Below, piece after piece: positions 7,770 through 16,212 of a DNA stretch of 50,144 bases. The notes beneath the pieces were generated by a model. It ran no database searches, was not told the DNA's origin, and worked only from the letters and a program-made list of their open reading frames with translations. Positions within the stretch are counted from its first letter, which is position 1; every line of letters starts with the position of its first letter. Position numbers and translations under genes: made by a program. Source of the stretch: JAXHUM01 sp034189325 (GTDB taxonomy: Bacteria; Desulfobacterota; DSM-4660; Desulfatiglandales; Desulfatiglandaceae); NCBI GenBank assembly GCA_034189325.1, contig JAXHUM010000066.1:1-50144 (forward strand). Direction: 5' to 3'.

Positions 7770-8609
7770 CTAGCCGGTCGCCTTACATTCACATGAGAAC
7801 TTCTCATGCGCGGCGGTCTCTTCCTCTTTGTAAGCCTGAAGGCGCTGCATTAACTCGTCAAAATCAACCAGATGCCCGTCGAATTCAGGTCCATCCACGC
7901 AGGCGAATCGTGTCTTACCACCAACACTGACGCGACAGCAACCGCACATCCCGGTACCATCGACCATGATGGCATTCAGGCTCACGAGGGTCTTAACCTT
8001 GTAAGGCTCTGTAACACTGCATACAAATTTCATCATCGGCACAGGACCGATCCCGACGACAAGTTTGGCGTCTTCTTTTTCCAAGACATCCTTAAGCACA
8101 TCCGTAACAAAGCCATGGTGACCGTAAGAGCCGTCGTCTGTGCAGACATGCAATTCATCGGAAGCAGCCTTCATCTTGTCTTCTAAGATAAGAAGGTCTT
8201 TGTTCCTCGCGCCTATGATGGCAATAACCTTGTTTCCCGCCTGTTTGAGCCCTCGCGTTATGGGATGCATGACCGCGACACCTGTTCCTCCGCCTACGCA
8301 GACCACGGTGCCCACTTTCTCTATGTGCGTGGGCTGCCCCAGCGGACCGATGATGTCCTGAAATTTCTCTCCCACCTGCATCGATTTGAAAAGAGACGTG
8401 GACTTTCCTACAACCTGATAAATGATTGTGATAATCCCCTTTTTGGGGTCTGTGTCGGCCATGGTCAGGGGAATCCTTTCTCCTGTCTCATTGGCTTTAA
8501 GAATGACAAATTGTCCCGGTTTCGCATTTCGTGCGATCTGGGGTGCGCTGATCTCATTGAGGACAACGGTGCCCTCTGCCATTTCCTGGCGTTTTAGTAT
8601 TTCAAACAT
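7770..8609 (-). CDS. NfnA/SudB-type ferredoxin-NADP reductase alpha subunit
   Basis: The 279-residue product starts at ATG 8609, five bases after GGAGGGA. It has a ferredoxin-NADP-reductase fold: an N-terminal flavin domain with a PGQFVILKANETGERIPL segment, the pyridine-nucleotide motif VCVGGGTGVAVMHP, and a C-terminal Cys cluster. That cluster has the form GMCGCC, eleven residues, then FAC, typical of the [2Fe-2S] centre of NfnA and dihydroorotate dehydrogenase PyrK-like proteins. The downstream NfnB-like gene and absence of pyrD favour the NfnA role: electrons enter from NAD(H) and are shared with the bifurcating flavin of the partner. Both genes probably use a promoter in 8610-8699. Confidence 0.88.
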   Translation of the reverse strand: MFEILKRQEMAEGTVVLNEISAPQIARNAKPGQFVILKANETGERIPLTMADTDPKKGIITIIYQVVGKSTSLFKSMQVGEKFQDIIGPLGQPTHIEKVGTVVCVGGGTGVAVMHPITRGLKQAGNKVIAIIGARNKDLLILEDKMKAASDELHVCTDDGSYGHHGFVTDVLKDVLEKEDAKLVVGIGPVPMMKFVCSVTEPYKVKTLVSLNAIMVDGTGMCGCCRVSVGGKTRFACVDGPEFDGHLVDFDELMQRLQAYKEEETAAHEKFSCECKATG

Positions 8610-8699
8610 GATTTCCCTCCACAACATTAAGTCAAGCCGAATTTGTATGCGGTATGATTAGCACGGCTTCACAAACGATGTCAATAATGGGGGAATAAT

Positions 8700-9167
8700 T
8701 TATTGTGACTTGCCTGGGCGGACGGACAGGACGAAGTGAGAGTTGATCAAATACCCTTTTGTGCCGGTTTCAAGGTAGAAAAAGGAACAGGCGTAGTTGA
8801 GAAAATCGGAAAGGCGCGACCTGCTTTCCGGCAAATCCAGGTAGACCCTACCTGCGATGCAATCACCGGAAGTGAGAGAGACCTCGGCATCTATAGGTTT
8901 CGTGTGGACAAAGTTGTTGGTCTGCTTTTTCTGACCATTGGCAGCCAAATGGACGAAGACAATGTTGCTTTTCCTGATGATGATTATCTCGCCACCCTCT
9001 AACTCCAAGGGTAGGAAAGCCCTATCGTTTTCGAAAAGCTCTGATATGAGTTCAGTCCCTGGGTGGAGAGGAGACTCAGGAGAAAGAAAGAGACTACCGG
9101 TAAGACAGGTCCCGTCTGAAAGGGTGATTTCAACTCTTTTTTTGATTGTCTCTATCTTGAAGGCCAT
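8700..9167 (-). CDS. Unknown protein with two copies of a small beta domain
   Basis: The 155-residue protein starts at ATG 9167 after AGGAG. It shows an internal duplication: residues about 12-74 (start VEITLSDGTCLTGSLFL) and about 95-150 (start AEVSLTSGDCIAGRVYL). Each has a beta-rich V-x-L-T-x-G-x-C-x-x-G core, then a helix and a FFYLE or FLPLE strand. The linker (75-92) is polar. There is no signal peptide or membrane segment. The pattern resembles small barrel domains of unknown function (perhaps DUF6812), but I cannot confirm this. It lies 104 bp upstream of the 668-residue signalling protein and pilT on the same strand, so a role beside that pair is plausible but unproven. Confidence 0.65.
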   Translation of the reverse strand: MAFKIETIKKRVEITLSDGTCLTGSLFLSPESPLHPGTELISELFENDRAFLPLELEGGEIIIIRKSNIVFVHLAANGQKKQTNNFVHTKPIDAEVSLTSGDCIAGRVYLDLPESRSRLSDFLNYACSFFYLETGTKGYLINSHFVLSVRPGKSQ

Positions 9168-9271
9168 TTGGGCTCCTTTCGCAGTCTATTTGAGACCTCT
9201 GTTTGTGATGAATCTCCACACTTCATTTAACTTGTTTTTGTGATGAAAGTCCGGACAAGACCGGAAATATT

Positions 9272-11278
9272 TTATTCTCCCCCCGCCTCATCAGCCAGAC
9301 GTGCTCCTTCCATTAAAAGAGACATGGTCCCGCCGTGGATAGTTCGTTGGGGAAATTGAGAGCATGGGGATATCTGAAACTCTCCTTTTTCCCAAGCCGT
9401 GAGTCGATAGAAGGCCTCTTCTCCTTCGATTTCTTCCACCTCAGCATGAATGATTTCTCCACCCTGCAGGTAGATCCTACCTTTTATGCCCTCGTGTTCG
9501 AGACGGATCTCCACATCCTTGTCACCGGCGGAAAGGCTCTGGATAATATCAGTTGAACTCATTTCCGTAAGAGAGCCTGAAACCCCTTTTTTCGACTCGG
9601 TGGGGGATTTCATAGCAAGCGTGCGTTGGATCTTCAAAGACAACAGTTCCGGGTCGGCAGGTTTTTTCAGGAAGTCATCAGCCCCCGCCTCCAGACACTG
9701 CGCTGCAAGTCTTTCGCCCTCTTCCATGGTGAGAAAGTAAAAGGTGATATGGGCGGTCTTGGGGTTTTTTCTGAGTGCCCGACAGAGCTTGACACCGTCT
9801 GTGCCCGGCAGATTGATCTCCGAGATAACCACATCCGCACCTGTTTTCAAAATGACCTTGGCCGCTGTTTCAGCATCGGATATTTCCTCTACGTGGTACC
9901 CCTCGTTGGTTAGACGCAACGCCAAAGTCGGGTCTCTCGATTCGGTGGGATCAACAATAATGATGGTCGCAGATTTCTGATCAACCTTCCGCAGGAACTC
10001 CTCATCCCTGATGATATGAAGAAATGTCTCAAGCATGGACCTTTTTTCCGTGGAAGAGAAATCCCTGCTCATTATTTTGCGCGCTTGATCGATGTCGTTT
10101 GCCATATCCGGCTGCTCTTTCCTCAGGATTTGGTAACGATTCACAATCCTTAAGACAATGGCTTCGACCCTTCTGATCTCTTTGACGGGAGCCTCCGGTG
10201 CGATGATTTCCTTCAGATCATAAGGCGAAGGCATTTGCTCCAGGAGCGCTTCACCAAGAACTTCCGTAGAAAGCCATGCAGCCAAGACGGTCCCATCCAC
10301 CTGTCCGGGAGACAGTCCCAGCCTGAGAGCCAAGAGCTTACAGTATCTGACACGCATCAAGACTTCGCGGAGTTTTTCGTTGTTTTTTCTCAGACTGTTT
10401 TTTACCAGAAACGCCACCAAGGAGATCAGGGCTTCACTCATCTGGCTGTAAGGAAATTCTTGTCCCAGGAGGAGAGGTCTCGTGAAGTAGTATGAAATTT
10501 TCGGAAGTTCTATCTCTTTTAAGATCTCTGAGAGCCATGGTCCCTGTTTGTGGTAATATCGACCATTGACCAGGAGCAGATCTGAGGGGCCCTCCTTAAA
10601 GATCCTGGCGACCTCTTCCGAAGAGGAAGCCCAGTGAACGGTTGTGAATCCCTCTTTGCGGAGTAGGGTCTTCAGTGCCCTGAAAGTGTCAAGATCAGGT
10701 TCGAGAAGAAGGACGGTCTTTTCGTTTCTCATTTCTTCTTCTTCAAACTGAAGGTCTTCCGGCTGTTTCTGCCCTTTTGAGATTATGGTGAATTCCTGCG
10801 GAATCTCAATATCTTCTGATGTTTTGCCGACATCCTGACTATAGTGGAGGTCAAGGGCTTTTCCGATCTCTTGAGACGAGGCAATGGTGAACCTTATGTT
10901 AAGGGATTTACTGGAAAGGGCATTGCGGAGGTGATCGACCAGGGGGCCGGTATCAACATCTCCGGCGGCGAGGATAAGGATCTTATTGTCCTCATCATAA
11001 GCTACGGGAAAGACATGGAAGCGTTTGAGGATCTCGACCGGGACAAGTGACTTGAGCTCATCCGGTGGAGGGGCCTTGATCAGGTGATGGTAAGGCCTTC
11101 CATGGATCTTGGCCAGGCACTGTCCGAGTTTCCTGAAGTCAGTAGACTTGCTTACGAGAAGAGCTTCTTCGAAAGATATGTTCTTCGCTCGCGCGTGGTC
11201 TTCAACCTGCTGGAGCTGTTTCTCGGTTAACAGGCCTTCACGCAAGAAGTGTTCTTTGAGTGCCTTGTTGGTGGTCAT
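9272..11278 (-). CDS. Multidomain signalling protein: MshEN - degenerate receiver - HD-like - receiver - PATAN (DUF4388)
   Basis: The protein has 668 residues with no membrane segment. Domains in order: residues 1-150 resemble the N-terminal domain of type II/IV secretion ATPases (MshEN; LLTEKQLQQVEDHARAKN, then GRPYHHL and VEILKRFHVFPVAYDE). Residues 186-295 are a receiver-like fold with Asn238 at the phospho-acceptor position. Residues 300-430 are helical and resemble an HD-GYP domain without its metal ligands. Residues 437-552 are a clear receiver with Glu487 replacing the acceptor Asp and Lys538-Lys539 kept. Residues 567-668 match DUF4388/PATAN. Loss of both acceptor residues suggests phosphorylation-independent scaffolding, or a constitutively active state. 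It is encoded 18 bp downstream of pilT, so control of T4P or T2SS function is inferred; MshEN domains can bind c-di-GMP. The start ATG 11278 has only a weak Shine-Dalgarno. Confidence 0.85.
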   Translation of the reverse strand: MTTNKALKEHFLREGLLTEKQLQQVEDHARAKNISFEEALLVSKSTDFRKLGQCLAKIHGRPYHHLIKAPPPDELKSLVPVEILKRFHVFPVAYDEDNKILILAAGDVDTGPLVDHLRNALSSKSLNIRFTIASSQEIGKALDLHYSQDVGKTSEDIEIPQEFTIISKGQKQPEDLQFEEEEMRNEKTVLLLEPDLDTFRALKTLLRKEGFTTVHWASSSEEVARIFKEGPSDLLLVNGRYYHKQGPWLSEILKEIELPKISYYFTRPLLLGQEFPYSQMSEALISLVAFLVKNSLRKNNEKLREVLMRVRYCKLLALRLGLSPGQVDGTVLAAWLSTEVLGEALLEQMPSPYDLKEIIAPEAPVKEIRRVEAIVLRIVNRYQILRKEQPDMANDIDQARKIMSRDFSSTEKRSMLETFLHIIRDEEFLRKVDQKSATIIIVDPTESRDPTLALRLTNEGYHVEEISDAETAAKVILKTGADVVISEINLPGTDGVKLCRALRKNPKTAHITFYFLTMEEGERLAAQCLEAGADDFLKKPADPELLSLKIQRTLAMKSPTESKKGVSGSLTEMSSTDIIQSLSAGDKDVEIRLEHEGIKGRIYLQGGEIIHAEVEEIEGEEAFYRLTAWEKGEFQISPCSQFPQRTIHGGTMSLLMEGARLADEAGGE

Positions 11279-11296
11279 CTTGTCAATTTTCGGGGG

Positions 11297-12331
11297 CTAT
11301 TCCATCTTGTTTAGAAAGAACCCCGCCTCGTCCTCGGTGATAACACCCTCTTTTAGAAGTCCGTTGATACAGTTCGCCATGGTCTGCATGCCCGCAGATT
11401 TCCCGGTCTGGAGTATAGAGGGGATCTGGTACGTCTTCCCTTCTCTAACGAGATTCTGAATGGCCTGGTTGCATATCATGACCTCCACGGCGGCAACTCT
11501 ACCATCACCGTCAGCTCTTTTCAACAAGAGCTGGGCTACCACGCCGCGTAAAGACTCGCTGAGCATTGTCCGGATTTGAGGCTGTTGACTTGTGGGGAAG
11601 ACGTCAATGATACGGTCAACGGTCTTGGCCGCGCTGGAGGTATGGAGAGTCCCAAGGACCAGGAGACCTGTTTCCGCGGCGGTCAAGGCCAGGTGAATGG
11701 TATCGAGATCTCTCATCTCTCCCACCAAGATAACGTCGGGATCTTCTCGCAGGCAGGCCCTCAGGCCGCTCGAAAAACTTTCCATGTGAAAATCGAGTTG
11801 TCTCTGATGGATAAGGCACCTTGCCTTCGGATGGATAAATTCAATAGGATCTTCCAGGGTGATGATATGATTGTTTTTCTCTTTATTGATCAAATCGATC
11901 ATGGCGGCCAGTGTTGTGGATTTTCCCGACCCTGTGGGGCCGGTAACCAGGACAAGCCCGTTCTTGAGGCGGGCAAGCCCGTAAATGGATTTGGGAAGCC
12001 CGAGTTCTTGTAAGGACTTGATCTGAGTAGGGATGAGACGAAACACGCCGCCATATCCTTTCTTTTCCATGAAGACATTGCCGCGAAAACGCCCTTGTTC
12101 CTTCAATTCATATGCAAAATCAATGTCTTTTCTTGCCTTAAAAAGAACCAACAGGTCTTCGTCGAGTATCTCCAAGAGGAGAATCTCGACCTCCTTTGGT
12201 GTGAGATCATGGTATTTTGTTCGCTGCAAGCTTCCATTGATGCGGAGCATCGGCGGTTCACCTGCTGAAATATGGAGATCAGACGCATTATGATCGATCA
12301 TCATTCTCAACAGGACATCAATTTTGGCCAC
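11297..12331 (-). CDS. pilT: Type IV pilus retraction ATPase PilT
   Basis: PilT is a cytoplasmic hexameric ATPase that retracts type IV pili for twitching. The 344-residue length is normal. Motifs: Walker A GPTGSGKST (131-139), Asp box ITLEDPIEF (157-165), Walker B DPDVILVGEMRD (197-208) and His box GTLHTSSA (227-234). The C-terminal AIQNLVRE matches the PilT-specific AIRNLIRE signature and separates it from GspE/PilB. The start is GTG 12331 with AGGAGG upstream. It is divergent from the T2SS locus and is followed after 18 bp by the MshEN/PATAN protein. No pilin, pilB or pilC is in the window, so the pilus machinery must be encoded elsewhere. Confidence 0.93.
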   Translation of the reverse strand: MAKIDVLLRMMIDHNASDLHISAGEPPMLRINGSLQRTKYHDLTPKEVEILLLEILDEDLLVLFKARKDIDFAYELKEQGRFRGNVFMEKKGYGGVFRLIPTQIKSLQELGLPKSIYGLARLKNGLVLVTGPTGSGKSTTLAAMIDLINKEKNNHIITLEDPIEFIHPKARCLIHQRQLDFHMESFSSGLRACLREDPDVILVGEMRDLDTIHLALTAAETGLLVLGTLHTSSAAKTVDRIIDVFPTSQQPQIRTMLSESLRGVVAQLLLKRADGDGRVAAVEVMICNQAIQNLVREGKTYQIPSILQTGKSAGMQTMANCINGLLKEGVITEDEAGFFLNKME

Positions 12332-12800
12332 GTCACACCTCCTAAACGGCTCTTTTCAAAGACTGAAGTAAAAAACATAATATCAATTTAACGATAAAAT
12401 ATAAATAAAAACTTATTAGTCATAAGGTTGTATTGTTTAATGTGATTTAGCTATCCGTGCTTTTGCCGTATCTTTCGTTAATTGATAGATGTCTTCGCAT
12501 CAGGTGTCCCTCATCAATCAGCCTATTGCAAATTAGATACCTAATAGAATAGCATTTAAGTGTTATTTGACAAATCATTCTAACAAAACTTGAACACTGT
12601 CCTGTTATCAGCCTCAGTTCTGTTTAAGTCCCTTGTACAATTTAAGACAAAGGCAAAGGGATGTCGGAAGAAGAAATATATTGTATCAAGTAAGTTTAAT
12701 GATATATAATTAATAATAAATAATAGCTAATAGATTAGAATGATAGACTGATGAATAGCTTCTAACAACTACAAGATTTTTTGGTATTTCCTTTTCCACT
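12332..12800. promoter_or_regulatory. AT-rich divergent spacer between pilT and gspF
   Basis: This 469-bp spacer contains no credible gene. Two stretches, 12361-12420 and 12701-12760, are only about 17-20% G+C, far below the flanking genes. It must contain the promoters for pilT (minus) and the T2SS genes (plus). It is the longest non-coding stretch in the window and is a likely binding platform for regulators. No sigma-54 consensus or palindrome of note was seen. Confidence 0.6.
12681..12710 (+). promoter_or_regulatory. Candidate sigma-70 promoter of the T2SS operon
   Basis: TTGTAT at 12681-12686 and a perfect TATAAT at 12705-12710 are separated by 18 bases, about 90 bp before gspF. AT-rich surroundings raise the chance of accidental -10 matches, so this is a moderate call. 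Confidence 0.4.
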
Positions 12801-14027
12801 ATGCCTGTTTACGAATATACCGCCCTTGACCGGGCCGGGAAAAAGTTGACTGGGATTATTGATGCGGATAGCGCCAAGGTCGCTCGCCAAAAGCTGAGAG
12901 GGACGGGGGCCTTTCCGGTGGAGATCCAAGAGACCTCCAGCATTCCCAAAGATGTCCCGTCGGCCCAGCTTCCCATGTCCCATTTGTTCAAGCGGGTAAG
13001 GTCATCAGAGCTTTCAGCGACGACGCGCCAGTTATCTATCCTGCTGGGGGCTGGTGTCACGTTGGTCGCCTCTCTGGACACGCTCATAACCCAGATTTCC
13101 AATCCTGTTCTTAAAAAGATAATGGCGGAGGTGAAGGATTCTGTAAACGAGGGGAACAGCCTTGCCCATTCTCTTTCCCTCCATCCCAAAGTCTTTTCGG
13201 AAATATACATTAATATGGTCCGGGCGGGGGAAGCGTCCGGCTCTCTTGATGTCGTGCTCGCTCGTCTTGCCGAATTCAGTGAAAACCAGCAGGCCTTGAA
13301 GGGGCGTTTTCAGGCCGCCATGGCCTATCCCCTGTTCATGTTTTTTGTGGGCTCCATTGTTATCTTTGTGTTGGTCTCCTTTATCATCCCCAATATTATG
13401 CGTATATTCAGTGAGATGGAGCAGACCCTCCCACTACCTACCCTGCTGTTGATCTCTCTGAGCAATTTTTTCAAGTCTTTTTGGTGGCTTATCCTTATTG
13501 TCCTGGGAGGCTTGGTGTTGTTGATCAAGAGGCTTATAAGGACTCCAAGGGGAAATCGCATTTGGGATGAAATGAAACTCCGCATCCCCGTTATCGGACA
13601 GATCAACGTGAAAATGGCCATGGCAAGATTCGCGGGGACCCTAGGGAGTCTCTTACGGAGCGGCGTGCCCATCCTGTCTGCGCTCGGCATTGTCCAGAAT
13701 ATTGTGGGCAATGTCCTGATTGCCGAGGTGATTAATGATGCAATTGATGAGATCGAATCTGGCAAGAGCATTGCATATCCTCTCTCCCAGAGCCGATGGT
13801 TCCCTCCCATTGCAGTGCAGATGATATCTGTTGGGGAGCAGAGCGGGGAACTTGAGGCCATGCTCGACAAGATTGCAGAGGTCTATGAAAGGGAATCTGA
13901 GTCACGGATACTGGCACTGACATCAATGCTGGAGCCCGTCATGATATTGGTTATTGCCCTGGCAGTGGCGTTCATAGCTGTTTCTATTCTGCTTCCGATA
14001 TTTGATATGAGTCAGATGATAAGATGA
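12801..14027 (+). CDS. gspF: Type II secretion inner-membrane platform protein GspF
   Basis: This polytopic inner-membrane platform protein couples the GspE motor to pseudopilus assembly. The 408 residues match the family. The N-terminus MPVYEYTALDRAGKKLTGIIDADS is diagnostic. Two T2SSF cytoplasmic domains are each followed by membrane helices: LFMFFVGSIVIFVLVSFIIPNIM, then WWLILIVLGGLVLLIK, and a final MILVIALAVAFIAVSILLPIFDM. This is the first gene of the T2SS locus. ATG 12801 has no obvious Shine-Dalgarno, unusual for a first gene; but the N-terminal match makes the start firm. Type IV pilus PilC is a homologue, but the neighbouring pseudopilins, GspC and GspD fix the T2SS identity. Confidence 0.95.
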   Translation: MPVYEYTALDRAGKKLTGIIDADSAKVARQKLRGTGAFPVEIQETSSIPKDVPSAQLPMSHLFKRVRSSELSATTRQLSILLGAGVTLVASLDTLITQISNPVLKKIMAEVKDSVNEGNSLAHSLSLHPKVFSEIYINMVRAGEASGSLDVVLARLAEFSENQQALKGRFQAAMAYPLFMFFVGSIVIFVLVSFIIPNIMRIFSEMEQTLPLPTLLLISLSNFFKSFWWLILIVLGGLVLLIKRLIRTPRGNRIWDEMKLRIPVIGQINVKMAMARFAGTLGSLLRSGVPILSALGIVQNIVGNVLIAEVINDAIDEIESGKSIAYPLSQSRWFPPIAVQMISVGEQSGELEAMLDKIAEVYERESESRILALTSMLEPVMILVIALAVAFIAVSILLPIFDMSQMIR

Positions 14028-14051
14028 TATCAGCCGAAAATGGGAGGTTTT

Positions 14052-14498
14052 ATGAATATAGATAGGTCGAAGTTTCCGAGCGGTTTCACATTGATTGAGA
14101 TCATGGTTGTCATCGTGATCTTAGGGATCCTGGTCGGTTACGTGGGTGTGAGAATCGTGGGAAAACCTGAAGAGGCAAGGCGAATGAAAGCCAGGGTGCA
14201 GTTGGAGACTCTGGAAACCGCTTTGAAGATGTACAGGCTCGATAGCGGTACCTATCCTTCGACGGAGCAGGGGCTTCAGGCCCTTGTCGAGGCTCCGACA
14301 GTGGGAGAGCTCCCAAAGGCTTGGAGAAAGGGGGGATACCTGGAAAAAGGCAAGGTCCCCAAAGATCCGTGGGATAATGATTATGTCTACCTCAGTCCAG
14401 GGCTCCACGGGGATTATGATCTTATGTCTTACGGCGCAGACGGGCAACCCGGAGGAGAAGAAAGAAACGAAGATGTGAACAATTGGGAGTTGGAGTAG
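14052..14498 (+). CDS. gspG: Major pseudopilin GspG
   Basis: GspG is the main subunit of the periplasmic pseudopilus that pushes substrates through the secretin. The start chosen is ATG 14052, with GGGAGG at 14042-14047; an upstream ATG at 14040 overlaps that site. The product is 148 residues. The prepilin peptidase site is SG|FTLIE (cleavage after Gly11) with Glu at +5, then a hydrophobic helix. The globular part has the GspG hallmarks: TYPSTEQGLQALV, PKDPWDNDYVYLSPG and a C-terminal DLMSYGADGQPGGE, which forms the calcium site. It lies 24 bp after gspF. Maturation needs a GspO/PilD peptidase, not present in this window. Confidence 0.96.
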   Translation: MNIDRSKFPSGFTLIEIMVVIVILGILVGYVGVRIVGKPEEARRMKARVQLETLETALKMYRLDSGTYPSTEQGLQALVEAPTVGELPKAWRKGGYLEKGKVPKDPWDNDYVYLSPGLHGDYDLMSYGADGQPGGEERNEDVNNWELE

Positions 14499-14501
14499 CT
14501 T

Positions 14502-15023
14502 TTGCCCTGTACAACATCCGTCAAAGGACAAAAAGGCTATACCCTCATAGAACTCACAGTAGTCATTGTTTTGATCGGATTGATGTTTGCGTTTGTCGTT
14601 CCCAGGTTTCGTCTTGATCTCCTGACCGATGATTTGAAGGGCACAGTGCGCGGGATGATCGGCAGGATCAAGACTTTGAGAAACGAGGCGGTTCACAATC
14701 AGAAGACCTATGTGCTTCATTTTGACCTTGAATCCAATCTGGTCTGGGTCGATTCAACCGACATGGGGGAAGAAACACGTGCCCTTGCCCGGGAAAAGGC
14801 CTTCCACCTTCCCAATGGGATTCGCGTGCTTGACGTGTGGCTTAAAGGCAGGGGTAAAAAAATGACAGGGGAGACCGCCATCGTCTTCAACAGTAAGGGA
14901 TATGTCCAACCATCGGCCATACATCTTGCCTCTGATGACGACAGGATTTTCACTCTGGCCCTAAGTCCATTCACAGGGAAAATAAAGGTCTATGACGAGT
15001 ACGTCGAATTTGATGATACTTAG
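14502..15023 (+). CDS. gspH: Minor pseudopilin GspH
   Basis: The gene starts 3 bp after gspG at a TTG (14502) preceded by GGAG; no better start precedes the prepilin motif. The 173-residue product has KG|YTLIELTVVIVLIG, with cleavage after Gly12 and Glu at +5. The GspH/FimT-like globular domain contains TLRNEAVHNQKTYVLHFDLES and KGYVQPSAIHL. GspH is a low-abundance pseudopilin linking the pseudopilus tip to the GspG fibre. The rare start codon may keep its level low relative to GspG, which is an inference. Confidence 0.9.
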   Translation: MPCTTSVKGQKGYTLIELTVVIVLIGLMFAFVVPRFRLDLLTDDLKGTVRGMIGRIKTLRNEAVHNQKTYVLHFDLESNLVWVDSTDMGEETRALAREKAFHLPNGIRVLDVWLKGRGKKMTGETAIVFNSKGYVQPSAIHLASDDDRIFTLALSPFTGKIKVYDEYVEFDDT

Positions 15024-15037
15024 GGGTTTGGGGACTG

Positions 15038-15478
15038 ATGTCCATTGAAAAACAGTCAGAGGTATTCATCGATAGGATAAAATGGACCGATGGAAATGAA
15101 ACATTGGGTTTCAGTCTCCTCGAAGTGATGGTGGCCGTGGCCATTATTGCCATCGCTCTTTCCGCTGTTTTCGGTTCTCAGTCCCAAAGCGTGTCATTGG
15201 CGAATGAGGTGAAATTCAATACCACCGCCCCGCTTCTCGCCCAAACCTGGATCGCCGAAATGGAACTTGAGAAGGCAGAGGATCTGGCCTCGGATTCGGG
15301 AGATTTTGGAGAAGACTACCCTTACTACACATGGGAATCCACGGTCAGGGATGTCCACTTCGATAGTCCTGAAAATGTCTCTGACCATCTCAGACAAATC
15401 GATTTAGAGGTCTCTTTTAATAAGGCAAAGGCACTGGAGTATCGTGTCAGGCTATTCAGATTCGTAGCGAAGAAGTGA
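15038..15478 (+). CDS. gspI: Minor pseudopilin GspI
   Basis: The 146-residue product carries the prepilin motif LG|FSLLEVMVAVAIIAIALSAV, with cleavage after Gly24. The leader of 24 residues is longer than the usual 6-10. An alternative shorter start is not obvious, so the long polar leader is probably real. The GspI tip-complex signature is present: LANEV..., LAQTWIAEMELEKA. GspI nucleates the GspI-J-K complex at the pseudopilus tip. The gene lies 14 bp after gspH and overlaps the gspJ start by four bases. Confidence 0.92.
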   Translation: MSIEKQSEVFIDRIKWTDGNETLGFSLLEVMVAVAIIAIALSAVFGSQSQSVSLANEVKFNTTAPLLAQTWIAEMELEKAEDLASDSGDFGEDYPYYTWESTVRDVHFDSPENVSDHLRQIDLEVSFNKAKALEYRVRLFRFVAKK

Positions 15479-16212
15479 ATGAGTTTCGGATGATCCCGGT
15501 TCAAAACAACAGGGTCAAGTTGAAGAGGCAAGAGGGCTTTACCCTGCTTGAGATCTTGGTGGCCATAGCCATGTTCGGTGTCATCATTTCAACCGTCTTG
15601 GCCTCCTATACCGGAACCTTCAAGATTGTCGACGAGACCGAGTATCAGGCCGATATCTATGAAATGTCCCGTATTGTTCTGGACAGGATATGTCAAGACC
15701 TGGAATCGGCTTACATGAAGGGTGGAGAAGAAGTCTCCGGGGCTGGAGATGAAATTCGTGAAAACATGAGATTCGTAGGAGAGGTTAAGGAGACCACGGG
15801 GGTCGGTTTGAATATTCTCCGTTTCCTATCTCGGGCACATCTTGTCTTTGATGAGGAGGATAGTGGATGTGGTATAGCGGAGCTTGTTTATTACCTTGCC
15901 GAAGACAAAGAAGGGGACGGCCTTGCCCTCTATCGGTCTGATACACCTGAGTTCAGGGAATCGCCTGAGGATGGCAGTGAAGGGCTGATCCTGTGCCAAG
16001 GGCTTTATTCAGTAAATTTCACGTTTTATGATACCAAGGGTGATGCCCACGAGACCTGGGATTCGAGAACAGATGAATTCAAAGACAAATTGCCCTCAAG
16101 GGTGACTGTTGAACTCCTGTTTCTGAATCGTGCAAACCCTGAGTCACACTACCGGTTTATGGCAGGTGTCTCGCTTCCTTTGGCCAGGAAGAAATATGAG
16201 AAGGCGACTTAG
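15475..16212 (+). CDS. gspJ: Minor pseudopilin GspJ
   Basis: The GTG at 15475 overlaps the gspI stop (GTGA), implying translational coupling. An in-frame ATG at 15490 is an alternative start. The 245-residue protein has the prepilin site EG|FTLLEILVAIAMFGVIIS, with cleavage after Gly22, and Glu at +5. The globular part shows the GspJ/PulJ features DRICQDLESAYM and LSRAHLVFDEEDSGCGIAELVYYLAED. GspJ forms the tip complex with GspI and GspK. The gene overlaps gspK by 17 bp. Confidence 0.92.
   Translation: MNEFRMIPVQNNRVKLKRQEGFTLLEILVAIAMFGVIISTVLASYTGTFKIVDETEYQADIYEMSRIVLDRICQDLESAYMKGGEEVSGAGDEIRENMRFVGEVKETTGVGLNILRFLSRAHLVFDEEDSGCGIAELVYYLAEDKEGDGLALYRSDTPEFRESPEDGSEGLILCQGLYSVNFTFYDTKGDAHETWDSRTDEFKDKLPSRVTVELLFLNRANPESHYRFMAGVSLPLARKKYEKAT

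Noticed and set aside
14121..14720. A 199-residue minus-strand frame across gspG and gspH
   Set aside because: It is antisense to two pseudopilin genes with strong motifs.
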